Source: CALKWS01 sp035302405
GTDB taxonomy: Bacteria > Actinomycetota > Actinomycetes > Actinomycetales > Beutenbergiaceae
NCBI GenBank assembly: GCA_035302405.1
Contig: DATGSR010000073.1
Span: forward strand, 1-27,376
Reading direction: 5' to 3'
Length of the DNA stretch: 27,376 bases
Part shown: positions 13,925-21,571 of the stretch, one piece after another
Position numbering within the stretch: the first letter of the stretch is position 1
Layout of the letters: the number at the start of each line of letters is the position of its first letter
The notes under the pieces: generated by a model
Databases searched by the model: none
Told to the model about the DNA's origin: nothing
Seen by the model: the letters and a program-made list of their open reading frames with translations, nothing else
Position numbers and translations under genes: made by a program

Positions 13925-15639
13925 TCCTGGACCGGTGCGGGCTCGACCTCAACGAGTCTGCTCTGCCGCTGCCGGTCCAGGGCCGCCGCGACCAGTCCTT
14001 CGAACAGCGGGTGGGCACGGGTGGGCCGGGACTTGAACTCTGGGTGGGCCTGGGTGGCGACGTAGAACGGGTGCTCGTTGGCGTCCAGTTCGACGAACTC
14101 CACCAGCGTGGCATCCGGTGACTGCCCGGACACCCGCAACCCCGCAGCAGCCAACTCCTCCCGGTAGGTGTTGTTCACCTCGTACCGGTGCCGATGCCGC
14201 TCGGTGATGTGCTGACTGCCGTAGGCCTGCGCCACCACTGAACCGGGCTCCAGCACGGCGGGGTAGGAGCCCAGGCGCATCGTGCCGCCCAGGTCGCCCT
14301 CGCCGTCGACGAACTGCTCCTGTTCGGCCAGGGTGGCGACCACCGGGTGGGCGGTACTCGGGTCGAACTCGGTGGAGGAGGCTCCTTCCAGCCCGAGCAC
14401 GTTCCGGGCGAACTCGATGACCATGCACTGCAATCCGAGGCACAGACCCAGCGTGGGCAACTGATTCTCCCTGGCCCACCGCAATGCGCCGAGTTTCCCC
14501 TCGATACCGCGGACGCCGAAGCCTCCGGGCACCAGCACGGCGTCCACCCCGGTGAGGGCCTTCCGGGCCCCTTCCGGCGTCAGGCAATCATCGGCGGGGA
14601 CCCAGCGGAGTTTCACTCCCGCGTTCTGCGCGAACCCGCCGGCCCGGGCCGCTTCGGTGACCGACAGGTAGGCGTCGGGCAGGTCGACATACTTGCCGAC
14701 CAGGGCGATCTCGACGTTGTGCGCGGGTCGATGCACGCGTTCCAACAGGGTGTGCCACTGCTCCCACTGCACGTCCCGGAACGGGATGTCCAGCCGCCGG
14801 ATCACATACGCATCCAGACCCTCTCCGTGCAAGACCTTGGGGATGTCATAGATGCTGGCGGCGTCGATGCAGGTGATGACCGCCTCACGTTCCACGTCAC
14901 ACATGGCCGCGATCTTGACCTTCACCGATTCGGGGATGTCCCGGTCCGCGCGGCAGACGATGGCGTCGGGTTGGATACCGATGCTGCGTAGTTCGGCTAC
15001 CGAGTGCTGGGTCGGTTTGGTCTTGAGTTCACCGCTGGGCCCCAGGTACGGCACCAGCGAGACGTGCAGGAAGAAGCAGTTGTCGCGGCCGATGTCCTGC
15101 CGTACCTGCCGGGCCGCTTCCAGAAACGGCAACGACTCGATGTCCCCGACGGTCCCACCGATCTCGGTGATGATGACGTCCGGTGCCTGCTCCCCCGGCC
15201 CGGGATCAGCCTGGGCACGCATCCGCCGCTTGATCTCGTCGGTGATGTGGGGGATCACCTGCACCGTGTCCCCCAGATACTCCCCGCGCCGCTCCTTGGC
15301 GATCACGGTGGAGTAGACCTGCCCGGTGGTCACATTCGCCTCAGCGCTCAGGTTGGCGTCCAGGAAGCGTTCGTAGTGACCGATATCCAGGTCTGTCTCC
15401 GCACCGTCCTCGGTGACGAACACCTCACCGTGCTGGAACGGGTTCATCGTGCCCGGGTCGACGTTGATGTACGGGTCGAGTTTCTGCATCGTTACCCGCA
15501 TGCCGCGGGAGGCGAGCAGATGGCCCAGGCTAGCCGCGGTGAGGCCTTTGCCCAGAGAGGATGCCACTCCTCCGGTGACGAAGATGTGCCGGGGAACGGG
15601 GGGTAAGTTACCGGGGTACCGGTCCGAAGAGATCACCAC
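13921..15639 (-). CDS. pyrG: CTP synthase
   Basis: Makes CTP from UTP, ATP and glutamine, the last step of pyrimidine nucleotide synthesis. At 572 aa it is complete. The N-terminal synthase domain has the P-loop GGVASSLGKG (23-32), the conserved QKLDPYINVDPGTMNP block and EIGGTVGDIES. The C-terminal class I glutaminase has the catalytic Cys400 in GLCLGLQ, with His532 and Glu534 in QAHPEF. Start GTG 15639 is followed at once by a second GTG (15636), better spaced from GGGAG (six bases). A TAGCAT box lies eight bases upstream. The gene follows the steA-murJ-GT4 cluster by 42 bases and overlaps the NUDIX gene, so pyrG and NUDIX form a pair that may have its own promoter. Confidence 0.97.
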   Translation of the reverse strand: MVISSDRYPGNLPPVPRHIFVTGGVASSLGKGLTAASLGHLLASRGMRVTMQKLDPYINVDPGTMNPFQHGEVFVTEDGAETDLDIGHYERFLDANLSAEANVTTGQVYSTVIAKERRGEYLGDTVQVIPHITDEIKRRMRAQADPGPGEQAPDVIITEIGGTVGDIESLPFLEAARQVRQDIGRDNCFFLHVSLVPYLGPSGELKTKPTQHSVAELRSIGIQPDAIVCRADRDIPESVKVKIAAMCDVEREAVITCIDAASIYDIPKVLHGEGLDAYVIRRLDIPFRDVQWEQWHTLLERVHRPAHNVEIALVGKYVDLPDAYLSVTEAARAGGFAQNAGVKLRWVPADDCLTPEGARKALTGVDAVLVPGGFGVRGIEGKLGALRWARENQLPTLGLCLGLQCMVIEFARNVLGLEGASSTEFDPSTAHPVVATLAEQEQFVDGEGDLGGTMRLGSYPAVLEPGSVVAQAYGSQHITERHRHRYEVNNTYREELAAAGLRVSGQSPDATLVEFVELDANEHPFYVATQAHPEFKSRPTRAHPLFEGLVAAALDRQRQSRLVEVEPAPVQE

Positions 15640-15647
15640 GGACTCCC

Positions 15648-15653
15648 ATGCTA
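15648..15653 (-). promoter_or_regulatory. Candidate -10 box of pyrG
   Basis: On the minus strand TAGCAT (TANNNT form) lies in the 42-base gap between the GT4 stop and pyrG, eight bases before the GTG. No good -35 is seen at 17 bases. It would allow pyrG transcription independent of the large upstream cluster. Confidence 0.3.
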
Positions 15654-15681
15654 ACAGCGATCCAGACTCCGCGCCGGAGGG

Positions 15682-16770
15682 CTAGATCACCTCGTGGTAG
15701 CAGCGCTGCACCTGACGGAGCGTGTCGGCGCGACTGGGTAGTTCTGCTGCGCGCCGACGGGCGGCCGTTCCCAGCTCCTCGGCCTGCTGGCGGTCGGTCA
15801 AGAGTTCAGTGATCTGTGCGGCAAGCCCGGCGGCGTCACCATAGGGAACCAACCGGGCTGCTTCCGCGGTGACCTCGCCGGTGCCCCCCACGTCCGTCGC
15901 CACGATCGGTCGCCCGGCGCGCAGCGCCTCTTGCAGGTTCAGCGGCTGCCCTTCCCAGGAACTGGTGGACACGACGACGTCGGCCAGTGCCAGCAGAGCC
16001 GGCACGTCACTGCGGTGGCCCAGCAGGTGCAGCGGCAGCCCTTCCGCTTCGCTGCGGGCCGCCAACTCCGGGCCCAGCGGGCCTCCCCCGGCAATCAACC
16101 ACCGAACCCCGGGCACCAGCCGCTCGAGCTCGGCCGCGACCCGGGCCAGTAGGTCCAGCCCTTTCTGGGGCGCCAGTCGGGCCAGCGTCAGCACCACCGG
16201 TGTGTCCTCGTGCAACTGGAGTTCGGCGCGCAGCCTCGATAATTCCTCGGCCTCAGGGGATGCCCCCTCCACGGCCTGATCCGGCGGGAAAGGCGCCGGG
16301 ACCAACGCTCGTTCCGCCCGCGCGGCCCCCAGGTCTCGCATTCGCTCCACCAGGTCCCCGGAGACACCCAAGACCGCCTGCGCCCGCTTGGCGATCAACC
16401 GCTCCAGGGCCGCCCCCACGGATCGCACGGCGCTACCGCCAACAGGTTTGTTGTGCAAAGTCACCACGAGGGCCGGACGGCGCCGCCCGAGCAATGCCAG
16501 CGCTGCCAGCCCGCCGGCGCGCAACCCGTGGGCGTGCACCACCTGCGCACCGGCGGCCACCGCACGCAACCGGATGAGCGTTCGCAGGTCCGTTGGCCGG
16601 GGCCGTTCGGCGATGTCGATGATCGCGGTCGGCGACTCCACTGCGCAGACCACGTTCGCAGGCCCGGCCAGTACCGTGCGATGGCCCTCTTCGCGAAGTC
16701 CGCGGGTCAGGTCCTGGGCGTGCCGGCCGGCTCCCCCGGTGGTGGTTCCGGTCAGTTGCATGATCCTCAT
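15682..16770 (-). CDS. GT4-family glycosyltransferase downstream of murJ
   Basis: A 362-aa GT-B fold glycosyltransferase of the GT4 family. The N-terminal half begins with the MRIMQLTGTTTGGAGRH nucleotide-binding-like strand and glycine loop. The C-terminal half has LARLAPQKG (Arg198, Lys203, donor phosphate contacts) and the E-x7-E motif as Glu273 to Glu281 in EGQPLNLQE. There is no membrane anchor, so it should act at the cytosolic face. ATG 16770 shares one base with the murJ stop (TGATG), which implies tight coupling. The context suggests a sugar acceptor on a polyprenyl or cell-wall precursor lipid, but neither donor nor acceptor can be read from the sequence. It is the last gene of the cluster. 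Confidence 0.88.
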   Translation of the reverse strand: MRIMQLTGTTTGGAGRHAQDLTRGLREEGHRTVLAGPANVVCAVESPTAIIDIAERPRPTDLRTLIRLRAVAAGAQVVHAHGLRAGGLAALALLGRRRPALVVTLHNKPVGGSAVRSVGAALERLIAKRAQAVLGVSGDLVERMRDLGAARAERALVPAPFPPDQAVEGASPEAEELSRLRAELQLHEDTPVVLTLARLAPQKGLDLLARVAAELERLVPGVRWLIAGGGPLGPELAARSEAEGLPLHLLGHRSDVPALLALADVVVSTSSWEGQPLNLQEALRAGRPIVATDVGGTGEVTAEAARLVPYGDAAGLAAQITELLTDRQQAEELGTAARRRAAELPSRADTLRQVQRCYHEVI

Positions 16771-18380
16771 CAGCGACGCACTCTCCTGAACACGTTGATG
16801 GTGCCGCGGTCACCGACGGCGACCACCACGGCAACCAATCCCATCGAGACTACGGCACCGAGCATTCCGGCCATGATGGCAGCGATCGGGGACGGTCCCC
16901 CGAGCGTCATGACGGTATCGGTGGCCACGCGGCCGATCGCACCTCCCAGCGCGGCCCCGGCGCCCGCGCAGAGCACCGACCGGAGCATCGGTCGAAGCAC
17001 CGGTCTGTGGACGACCTGAGCGAATGCGCCCAGCAGCGCGACGGCGGCGATGCTCATGCCGATGCTGTGCGCCAGTCCCAGACCCACCAACGTCGCCGGG
17101 CTGTCTCCCCCGGTGGGCGCCAACAGTCGCACCGCGATCACCGCTGCCGCCGAGACCGCCACCCACCCAAGGGATGTGCCCACCAGCGCCGCCCGGGCAC
17201 GGTCCATGGAGTACAGCACCCGGCTGACGTGGAATATCAGCCCCAAGCCCACCACACCGGGTGCCATCCAGGTCAGGGCCGAGGCCATCCCGGTGGTGTC
17301 GTTCCAGATCGCGAAGACCTGCGCCACCGCCGGCGCGACGGCAATCAACCCTGCCACGCCGGCGAAGGACACGGCCAGCACCGCCCGGGTGGAGGTTTCC
17401 GCGACCCGAGCGAACGGTGCCAGGTCGTGATGGCTGGCCAGTTCCGCCAAGCGCGGATAGACCGCGGTGGCGAGCGGCACCACCAGGACCGCGTAGGGCA
17501 ACCAGTAGACCGCCTGGGACCACTGGAACAGGTTGATCGTGCCGTCCTGGCCACGATCCAGCGCCAGCAGCATCACCACCAGGACTGAGACCTGCTGCGC
17601 CAGCAGCGCCCCGACGCCGGCCACGGCCAACGCCCGGGCCCGCCTGGCCACTCCGGGCGGGAAGCGGAAGGTCGGCCGTAGACGCACCCCGATCCGCCAC
17701 ACCGGGATCAACAGGGGCAGCGCCAACGCGGCCACGCCGGCGGTGGTGCCCCAGGCCAACACCGCCAGGGCGAGGTCGGAGAGCTGACCGGGCTGGTTCT
17801 GCAGACCGTCGGCCAGATAGCCGAAAGCGAGATAGGTGACGATGACCACGAGCGTGGACATGATCGGCGCGAGCGCGGGGGCGAGGAAACGCTTGTGTGC
17901 CTGCAATATCCCGGTCAGCACCACGCCGACGCCGTAGAGCACGATCTGGGGGGAGAAGACGATGAGGAAGTACGTGATCAGATCCGCCTGGGCGGCCGCG
18001 TCGGCACCCGCGGGTGTGGGGAGCAGACCGGCGATCTGACGGGCGAACAACCCGAGTGCCAATGCCACCGGCGTCAGCGCCACCACCGCCCACGTCATCA
18101 ACGCCGAGGCGATCTGATCGACCTCACCGCGCAGACGGCGTGCGATGGGGCCGGCCAGCACAGGAATCACTGCTCCGGCCAGCGCACCGCCGGCCACGAC
18201 CTCGTAGAGCACGTTGGGGACGAGGTTGGCGGCGCCGTATGCGGTACCTACGGCGCTGGCCTGGACCGTGGCGGACTGCACCAGCCACCGCCCGAAGCCC
18301 AGCACCCGGGACACCACGGTCAGGGCGGCGATGAGCGTGGCGGCTCCGGCGATGCCGCCCAGTAGATAGCGCGCCCTCAC
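16770..18380 (-). CDS. murJ: MurJ/MviN lipid II flippase
   Basis: A 536-aa polytopic membrane protein with about 14 hydrophobic segments, belonging to the MOP-superfamily MurJ group. MurJ moves lipid II across the membrane for peptidoglycan synthesis. Recognisable parts are the N-terminal ALTVVSRVLGFGR segment, the NLVPNVLYEVVAGGAL helix, and VVLTGILQAHKRFLAPALAP after the fifth or sixth helix. There is no C-terminal kinase-like or sugar-binding extension of the kind seen in mycobacterial MviN. GTG 18380 overlaps the MraY-like gene by GTGA, and the stop overlaps the GT4 start. An actinobacterium usually has another MurJ copy near the chromosome end, so this one may be a paralogue with its own lipid substrate. 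Confidence 0.9.
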   Translation of the reverse strand: MRARYLLGGIAGAATLIAALTVVSRVLGFGRWLVQSATVQASAVGTAYGAANLVPNVLYEVVAGGALAGAVIPVLAGPIARRLRGEVDQIASALMTWAVVALTPVALALGLFARQIAGLLPTPAGADAAAQADLITYFLIVFSPQIVLYGVGVVLTGILQAHKRFLAPALAPIMSTLVVIVTYLAFGYLADGLQNQPGQLSDLALAVLAWGTTAGVAALALPLLIPVWRIGVRLRPTFRFPPGVARRARALAVAGVGALLAQQVSVLVVMLLALDRGQDGTINLFQWSQAVYWLPYAVLVVPLATAVYPRLAELASHHDLAPFARVAETSTRAVLAVSFAGVAGLIAVAPAVAQVFAIWNDTTGMASALTWMAPGVVGLGLIFHVSRVLYSMDRARAALVGTSLGWVAVSAAAVIAVRLLAPTGGDSPATLVGLGLAHSIGMSIAAVALLGAFAQVVHRPVLRPMLRSVLCAGAGAALGGAIGRVATDTVMTLGGPSPIAAIMAGMLGAVVSMGLVAVVVAVGDRGTINVFRRVRR

Positions 18381-19237
18381 CCGGATCGACCCCAGGCATC
18401 CAGTGCGCGCAACGGCGGCGTGCGCTCGATCACCTGGGAGAAGCTCACCTTCTCACTCAGTACGGTCAAGGTGACCACAGCCGTCAACACAGCCCCGCGC
18501 AGCCTCCGGTCGGGGTGCAGCGTCAGGGCGGTGCCCACCAGTGCACCCAGGGCGTTGGCGCCGGCGTCGCCGAGCATGGTCTCCTCGGCCAGATCCGTCG
18601 GCCAGGAAGCGGCGATGACGGCAAGCGCACCAGTGGCGAGGTGGCCGCCGGCGCCGCGGCTGAGGACAGCGGGCACGCTCAATACGGCACCGGCCTTGAG
18701 CGCTCGCCCCGGCCGCAGGTCGAAGAGGTTGAGCAGGTTCGCCGAGCCGGCGATGAGGGCCGCGGAGGACAACACGTCAGCGACGCGGGCGATGGTGCCA
18801 CGGCCTGCCATCCGTGCGAGCGAGCCGGGGGCGGGGCCGGTGGGCCGTGCCCGCGTTGCCAGTGCCGCTCCGACAATGGCTGCGCCGGAGATGCCCAGGA
18901 GTTTCGCCGCACCGGTGGTCAACCGGCCCTCGGTCAGCGCGCGCAGATGCCCGCGCAAGCCTTTGTCCGCGGCCCGGGTGTTCTGGTCGTCGATCGCGCC
19001 GAGCGCGCCGGCGGACGCGGTGACGAATGCCGCTGCCGCACCTTCGTGGCCCCCGACGCCGGCTGCTGCTGCCACCGCTCCGGCTGCGGTGCCCAGGCCG
19101 CCGGCCAAGTTGACCCGCCGTCCGCGGAAATTGGTACGGGTGAGCCGCGGCTCATCTGCGCGGCTGAGTGCGCGGACCAGCTCCCGGGTCCCGAGGGTAA
19201 ATGCAGCCCCCAGCACGCAGGCACCGGCACGGCTCAT
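18377..19237 (-). CDS. Uncharacterised MraY/WecA-like membrane protein
   Basis: A 286-aa membrane protein that resembles polyprenyl-phosphate N-acetylhexosamine-1-phosphate transferases (MraY/WecA, GT4 membrane family). Motifs in order are GAIDDQNT (Asp83-Asp84) followed by KGLRGHLRALTEGRLTTG, then NLLNLFDLRPGR (Asn167, Asn170, Asp173; MraY has NxxNxxDG), then MLGDAGANALG (Asp224; MraY has MGDTGS). The C-terminal histidine-rich loop of true MraY/WecA is absent; instead it ends with SEKVSFSQVIERTPPLRALD. The core is shorter than MraY (about 360 aa). It may be an active transferase for a different sugar nucleotide, or a non-catalytic relative. The ATG overlaps the steB stop (ATGA) and the gene overlaps murJ (GTGA). 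The function is unknown. Confidence 0.72.
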   Translation of the reverse strand: MSRAGACVLGAAFTLGTRELVRALSRADEPRLTRTNFRGRRVNLAGGLGTAAGAVAAAAGVGGHEGAAAAFVTASAGALGAIDDQNTRAADKGLRGHLRALTEGRLTTGAAKLLGISGAAIVGAALATRARPTGPAPGSLARMAGRGTIARVADVLSSAALIAGSANLLNLFDLRPGRALKAGAVLSVPAVLSRGAGGHLATGALAVIAASWPTDLAEETMLGDAGANALGALVGTALTLHPDRRLRGAVLTAVVTLTVLSEKVSFSQVIERTPPLRALDAWGRSG

Positions 19238-20346
19238 CCGGACTCCCCGTCGGGCTGCTCACCGCCGGAGTCCTGCGTGCCGCCGTCGGTCGACCCATCC
19301 TCAACTTCGCCGCCCGGGTCTTCGCCGTCCTGCTCGGCGTCGGCATCGTCGGAGGCCGGCGCATCCGGCGATCCGGGTGCGAAGTCCTCCGGGTTCGGCG
19401 GCATCAGGTCGATCTCCTCGGGCAGCCCTGCCTCGGCGCTATCCGCGGTGCCGTACGCCTGGCTGTCTCCGGCGATGTCCGCCGCGAGTGCGAGCGGAAC
19501 GGTGACCTGCCCGGTGATGAGGTCGGCCCCGTCCACGGTGCTGATCGACGCCGATAGCGCCTCCTGCTCCCGCACCGACAGCAAGAGGTCGCCTTCAGCG
19601 CGGGCCGGTCCGGCAAGAACGTTGCCTTCGCCGGTCTGGGCCAATCCGCTGAGGGTGACCGTCAGGGCAGCGTTCTCCTGAGCGACCTCCTCGGCATCCT
19701 CCGCCTCCCGCGGACCTGCGATCACGACCGTTGCGTACGCCGGTTCGGCGGGTTCGTCGATCTCACCGACGAGTTCGGATGAGATGAGCAGGTCGTACAT
19801 CGCCGCTGCTTGTTCAGAGGCTTCGGTAAGGTTGTCCGGGTCTCGGAGCGTCAGCGCCTGTCCGAGCGCCATACCCAGAATGTGGTCGGTACTGGCGTCG
19901 TCGCCGGGTTGCGGGTTGAGATACGGCGCGATGTTGCCGGCGATACCGGAGCGGAAGGCCCGCTGCCCCGGATCGGTCCAGTCTGGCGTCAGTTCCACCC
20001 GGGCGCTGACTTGCGCGCCGGCCTGGTCGAGACGGCCCAGCACGGCGTCCACGACGTCGCCGTCGGCTGCCGGCAACTGCACCACGGCGACGGTGCGCCC
20101 GTCCAGCACGCCGTCGAGCAGCGCGGGGCTGGCCGCGGCGACGAACTGCGCGGTCTCGGCGTTATCCGCCTCTGCCTCCTCCAGCGCTTGACGCAGTTCT
20201 TCACGCTCCACCCGCAACTGGTCCACCTGACCGGAGAGTTCTTCGGCGAGGTAGTCGCGTAACGGGCCGGCGCCGATGACGATGCCGACAGCCAGCGCCA
20301 TGAAGACGGCGATGAGCGAGACGATGTGATAGCGGAAGTCGATCAC
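19234..20346 (-). CDS. steB: SteB/MctB-family envelope protein
   Basis: A 370-aa protein with the family-typical start IDFRYHIVSLIAVFMALA, one membrane helix (about 9-27), a coiled coil (about 30-68) and an extracytoplasmic domain. In C. glutamicum the homologue SteB acts with SteA in RipC-dependent cell separation; the M. tuberculosis homologue Rv1698 was described as the copper transport protein MctB. The GTG at 20346 has GGAGG about seven bases upstream; a longer ORF to 20406 adds unrelated residues. The last 60 residues are an Asp/Glu/Gly/Ser-rich acidic tail. It lies 26 bases after steA and overlaps the MraY-like gene. I favour the SteB role because of the steA neighbour, while copper handling cannot be excluded. 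Confidence 0.85.
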   Translation of the reverse strand: MIDFRYHIVSLIAVFMALAVGIVIGAGPLRDYLAEELSGQVDQLRVEREELRQALEEAEADNAETAQFVAAASPALLDGVLDGRTVAVVQLPAADGDVVDAVLGRLDQAGAQVSARVELTPDWTDPGQRAFRSGIAGNIAPYLNPQPGDDASTDHILGMALGQALTLRDPDNLTEASEQAAAMYDLLISSELVGEIDEPAEPAYATVVIAGPREAEDAEEVAQENAALTVTLSGLAQTGEGNVLAGPARAEGDLLLSVREQEALSASISTVDGADLITGQVTVPLALAADIAGDSQAYGTADSAEAGLPEEIDLMPPNPEDFAPGSPDAPASDDADAEQDGEDPGGEVEDGSTDGGTQDSGGEQPDGESG

Positions 20347-20372
20347 GTGCGGTCCTCCAGGTGCATATCGCC

Positions 20373-21566
20373 TCAGAACATCGCCGCGAACAGGCCGCGG
20401 AACCACGAGACGATGTCATCGAGCCGGGCGAGCAAGATGCCGAAGATGGTCTGCCCGGCAGGGGTGACGGCCAACGCCGTGATGAGGGCGGCCAACCCGG
20501 CCAGGACAAGCCCGGTCAACTGCCAGTTGGAGATGCGGTGCTGATACAACCGGGACACACCCTTGGCGTCGATCAGTTTGCCGCCCACTCGGAGCCGGGT
20601 GAGGAAAGTGGAGGCCATGCCGGCCCGGCCCTTGTCGAGGAACTCCACCAGGGTGTCGTGGGTGCCGACCGCCACGATCAGTTCTGCGCCCTTGTCGTCG
20701 GCGAGGAGCATGGCGATGTCCTCGCTGGTGCCGGTGGCCGGGAAGACCACCGGCTCCAGGCCCAGTTGTTCCACCCGCTCCCGTCCCGGAGCGCGTCCGT
20801 CGCGGTAGGCGTGGACCACGATCTCGGCGCCGCTGAGCAGTGTCTCGTCGGAGACGGAATCCATGTCCCCCACGATCATGTCCGGCTTGTGTCCGGCTTC
20901 CAGGATCGCGTCGGCTCCGCCGTCCACCCCGATGAGCACCGGGCGGTACTCGCGGATGTAAGACCGCAGCATGTTCAGGTCTTCGCGGTAGTGGTAGCCA
21001 CGCACCACGATGAGCGCGTGGCGGCCGTCCAGGTTCGTGCGGATCTCCGGCACGCCGATGCCGTCGAGAAGGAGTTCGCGTTCCTGGCGCATGTAGTCCA
21101 TGGTGTTGGCGGCGAAGGCTTCCAACTGGACCGAGAGCCCGGCACGCGCCTCCTCCATGACCTCTTCGATCGTCTCCGGGGTCTGGGCTTGCCCCTCGGC
21201 CACGAGGGTGCCGTCCGCGTCGTAGACCTCGCCCCCGGCGATCCGCACCTTGCTGCCTTCGGACAGGCTCATCACATCCGGCCCCAGATCGTCGATGAGG
21301 GGGATCCCGGCGTCGATGAGGATCTGGGGACCGAGGTTGGGATAGCGGCCGGAGATGGAGACAGCAGCATTGAGGATCGCGGCGGGGCGGCAGGCGACGA
21401 GCGCTTCGGCCGAGACCCTGTCGATATCGAGGTGGTCGATGACTGCGACCTCGCCGGGTTTCAGTCGTTTCGTCAACGATTTTGTGCGTCCGTCCACGCG
21501 CACGCTGAGGAGGGCGCCCTCCGGCGGCCGTTCTTCGGCGTGTTCACGTCGTGGCAGTGTTCTCAT
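20373..21566 (-). CDS. steA: SteA, putative cytokinetic ring protein
   Basis: A 397-aa protein. The central part has a thiamin-pyrophosphokinase-like fold signature, GVDGGADAILEAG and PDMIVGDMDSVSDE (213-241), followed by ATGTSEDIAMLLA. The C-terminus carries one membrane helix (about 349-368) and an amphipathic end. In C. glutamicum SteA is a divisome protein that works with SteB in daughter-cell separation; M. tuberculosis Rv1697 is the homologue. Only the fold resembles thiamin pyrophosphokinase, and no thiamine role should be assumed. ATG 21566 begins five bases after the recN stop without a clear ribosome site, suggesting coupling to recN translation. It is followed by steB. Confidence 0.9.
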   Translation of the reverse strand: MRTLPRREHAEERPPEGALLSVRVDGRTKSLTKRLKPGEVAVIDHLDIDRVSAEALVACRPAAILNAAVSISGRYPNLGPQILIDAGIPLIDDLGPDVMSLSEGSKVRIAGGEVYDADGTLVAEGQAQTPETIEEVMEEARAGLSVQLEAFAANTMDYMRQERELLLDGIGVPEIRTNLDGRHALIVVRGYHYREDLNMLRSYIREYRPVLIGVDGGADAILEAGHKPDMIVGDMDSVSDETLLSGAEIVVHAYRDGRAPGRERVEQLGLEPVVFPATGTSEDIAMLLADDKGAELIVAVGTHDTLVEFLDKGRAGMASTFLTRLRVGGKLIDAKGVSRLYQHRISNWQLTGLVLAGLAALITALAVTPAGQTIFGILLARLDDIVSWFRGLFAAMF

Positions 21567-21571
21567 CCGGT

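Noticed and set aside
12638..14065. Plus-strand 475-aa open frame
   Set aside because: It crosses the ydbS-like gene, an intergenic gap, the NUDIX gene and the end of pyrG in antisense; no recognisable domain.
16770..18380. O-antigen/teichoic acid flippase (Wzx-type) instead of MurJ
   Set aside because: The N-terminal VVSRVLGFGR and NLVPNVLYEVVAGGAL helices match MurJ/MviN better, though a paralogue with a different lipid substrate is not excluded.
20586..20934. Thiamin pyrophosphokinase function for steA
   Set aside because: Only the nucleotide-binding-like fold motif is shared; the C-terminal membrane helix and the steB neighbour fit SteA.
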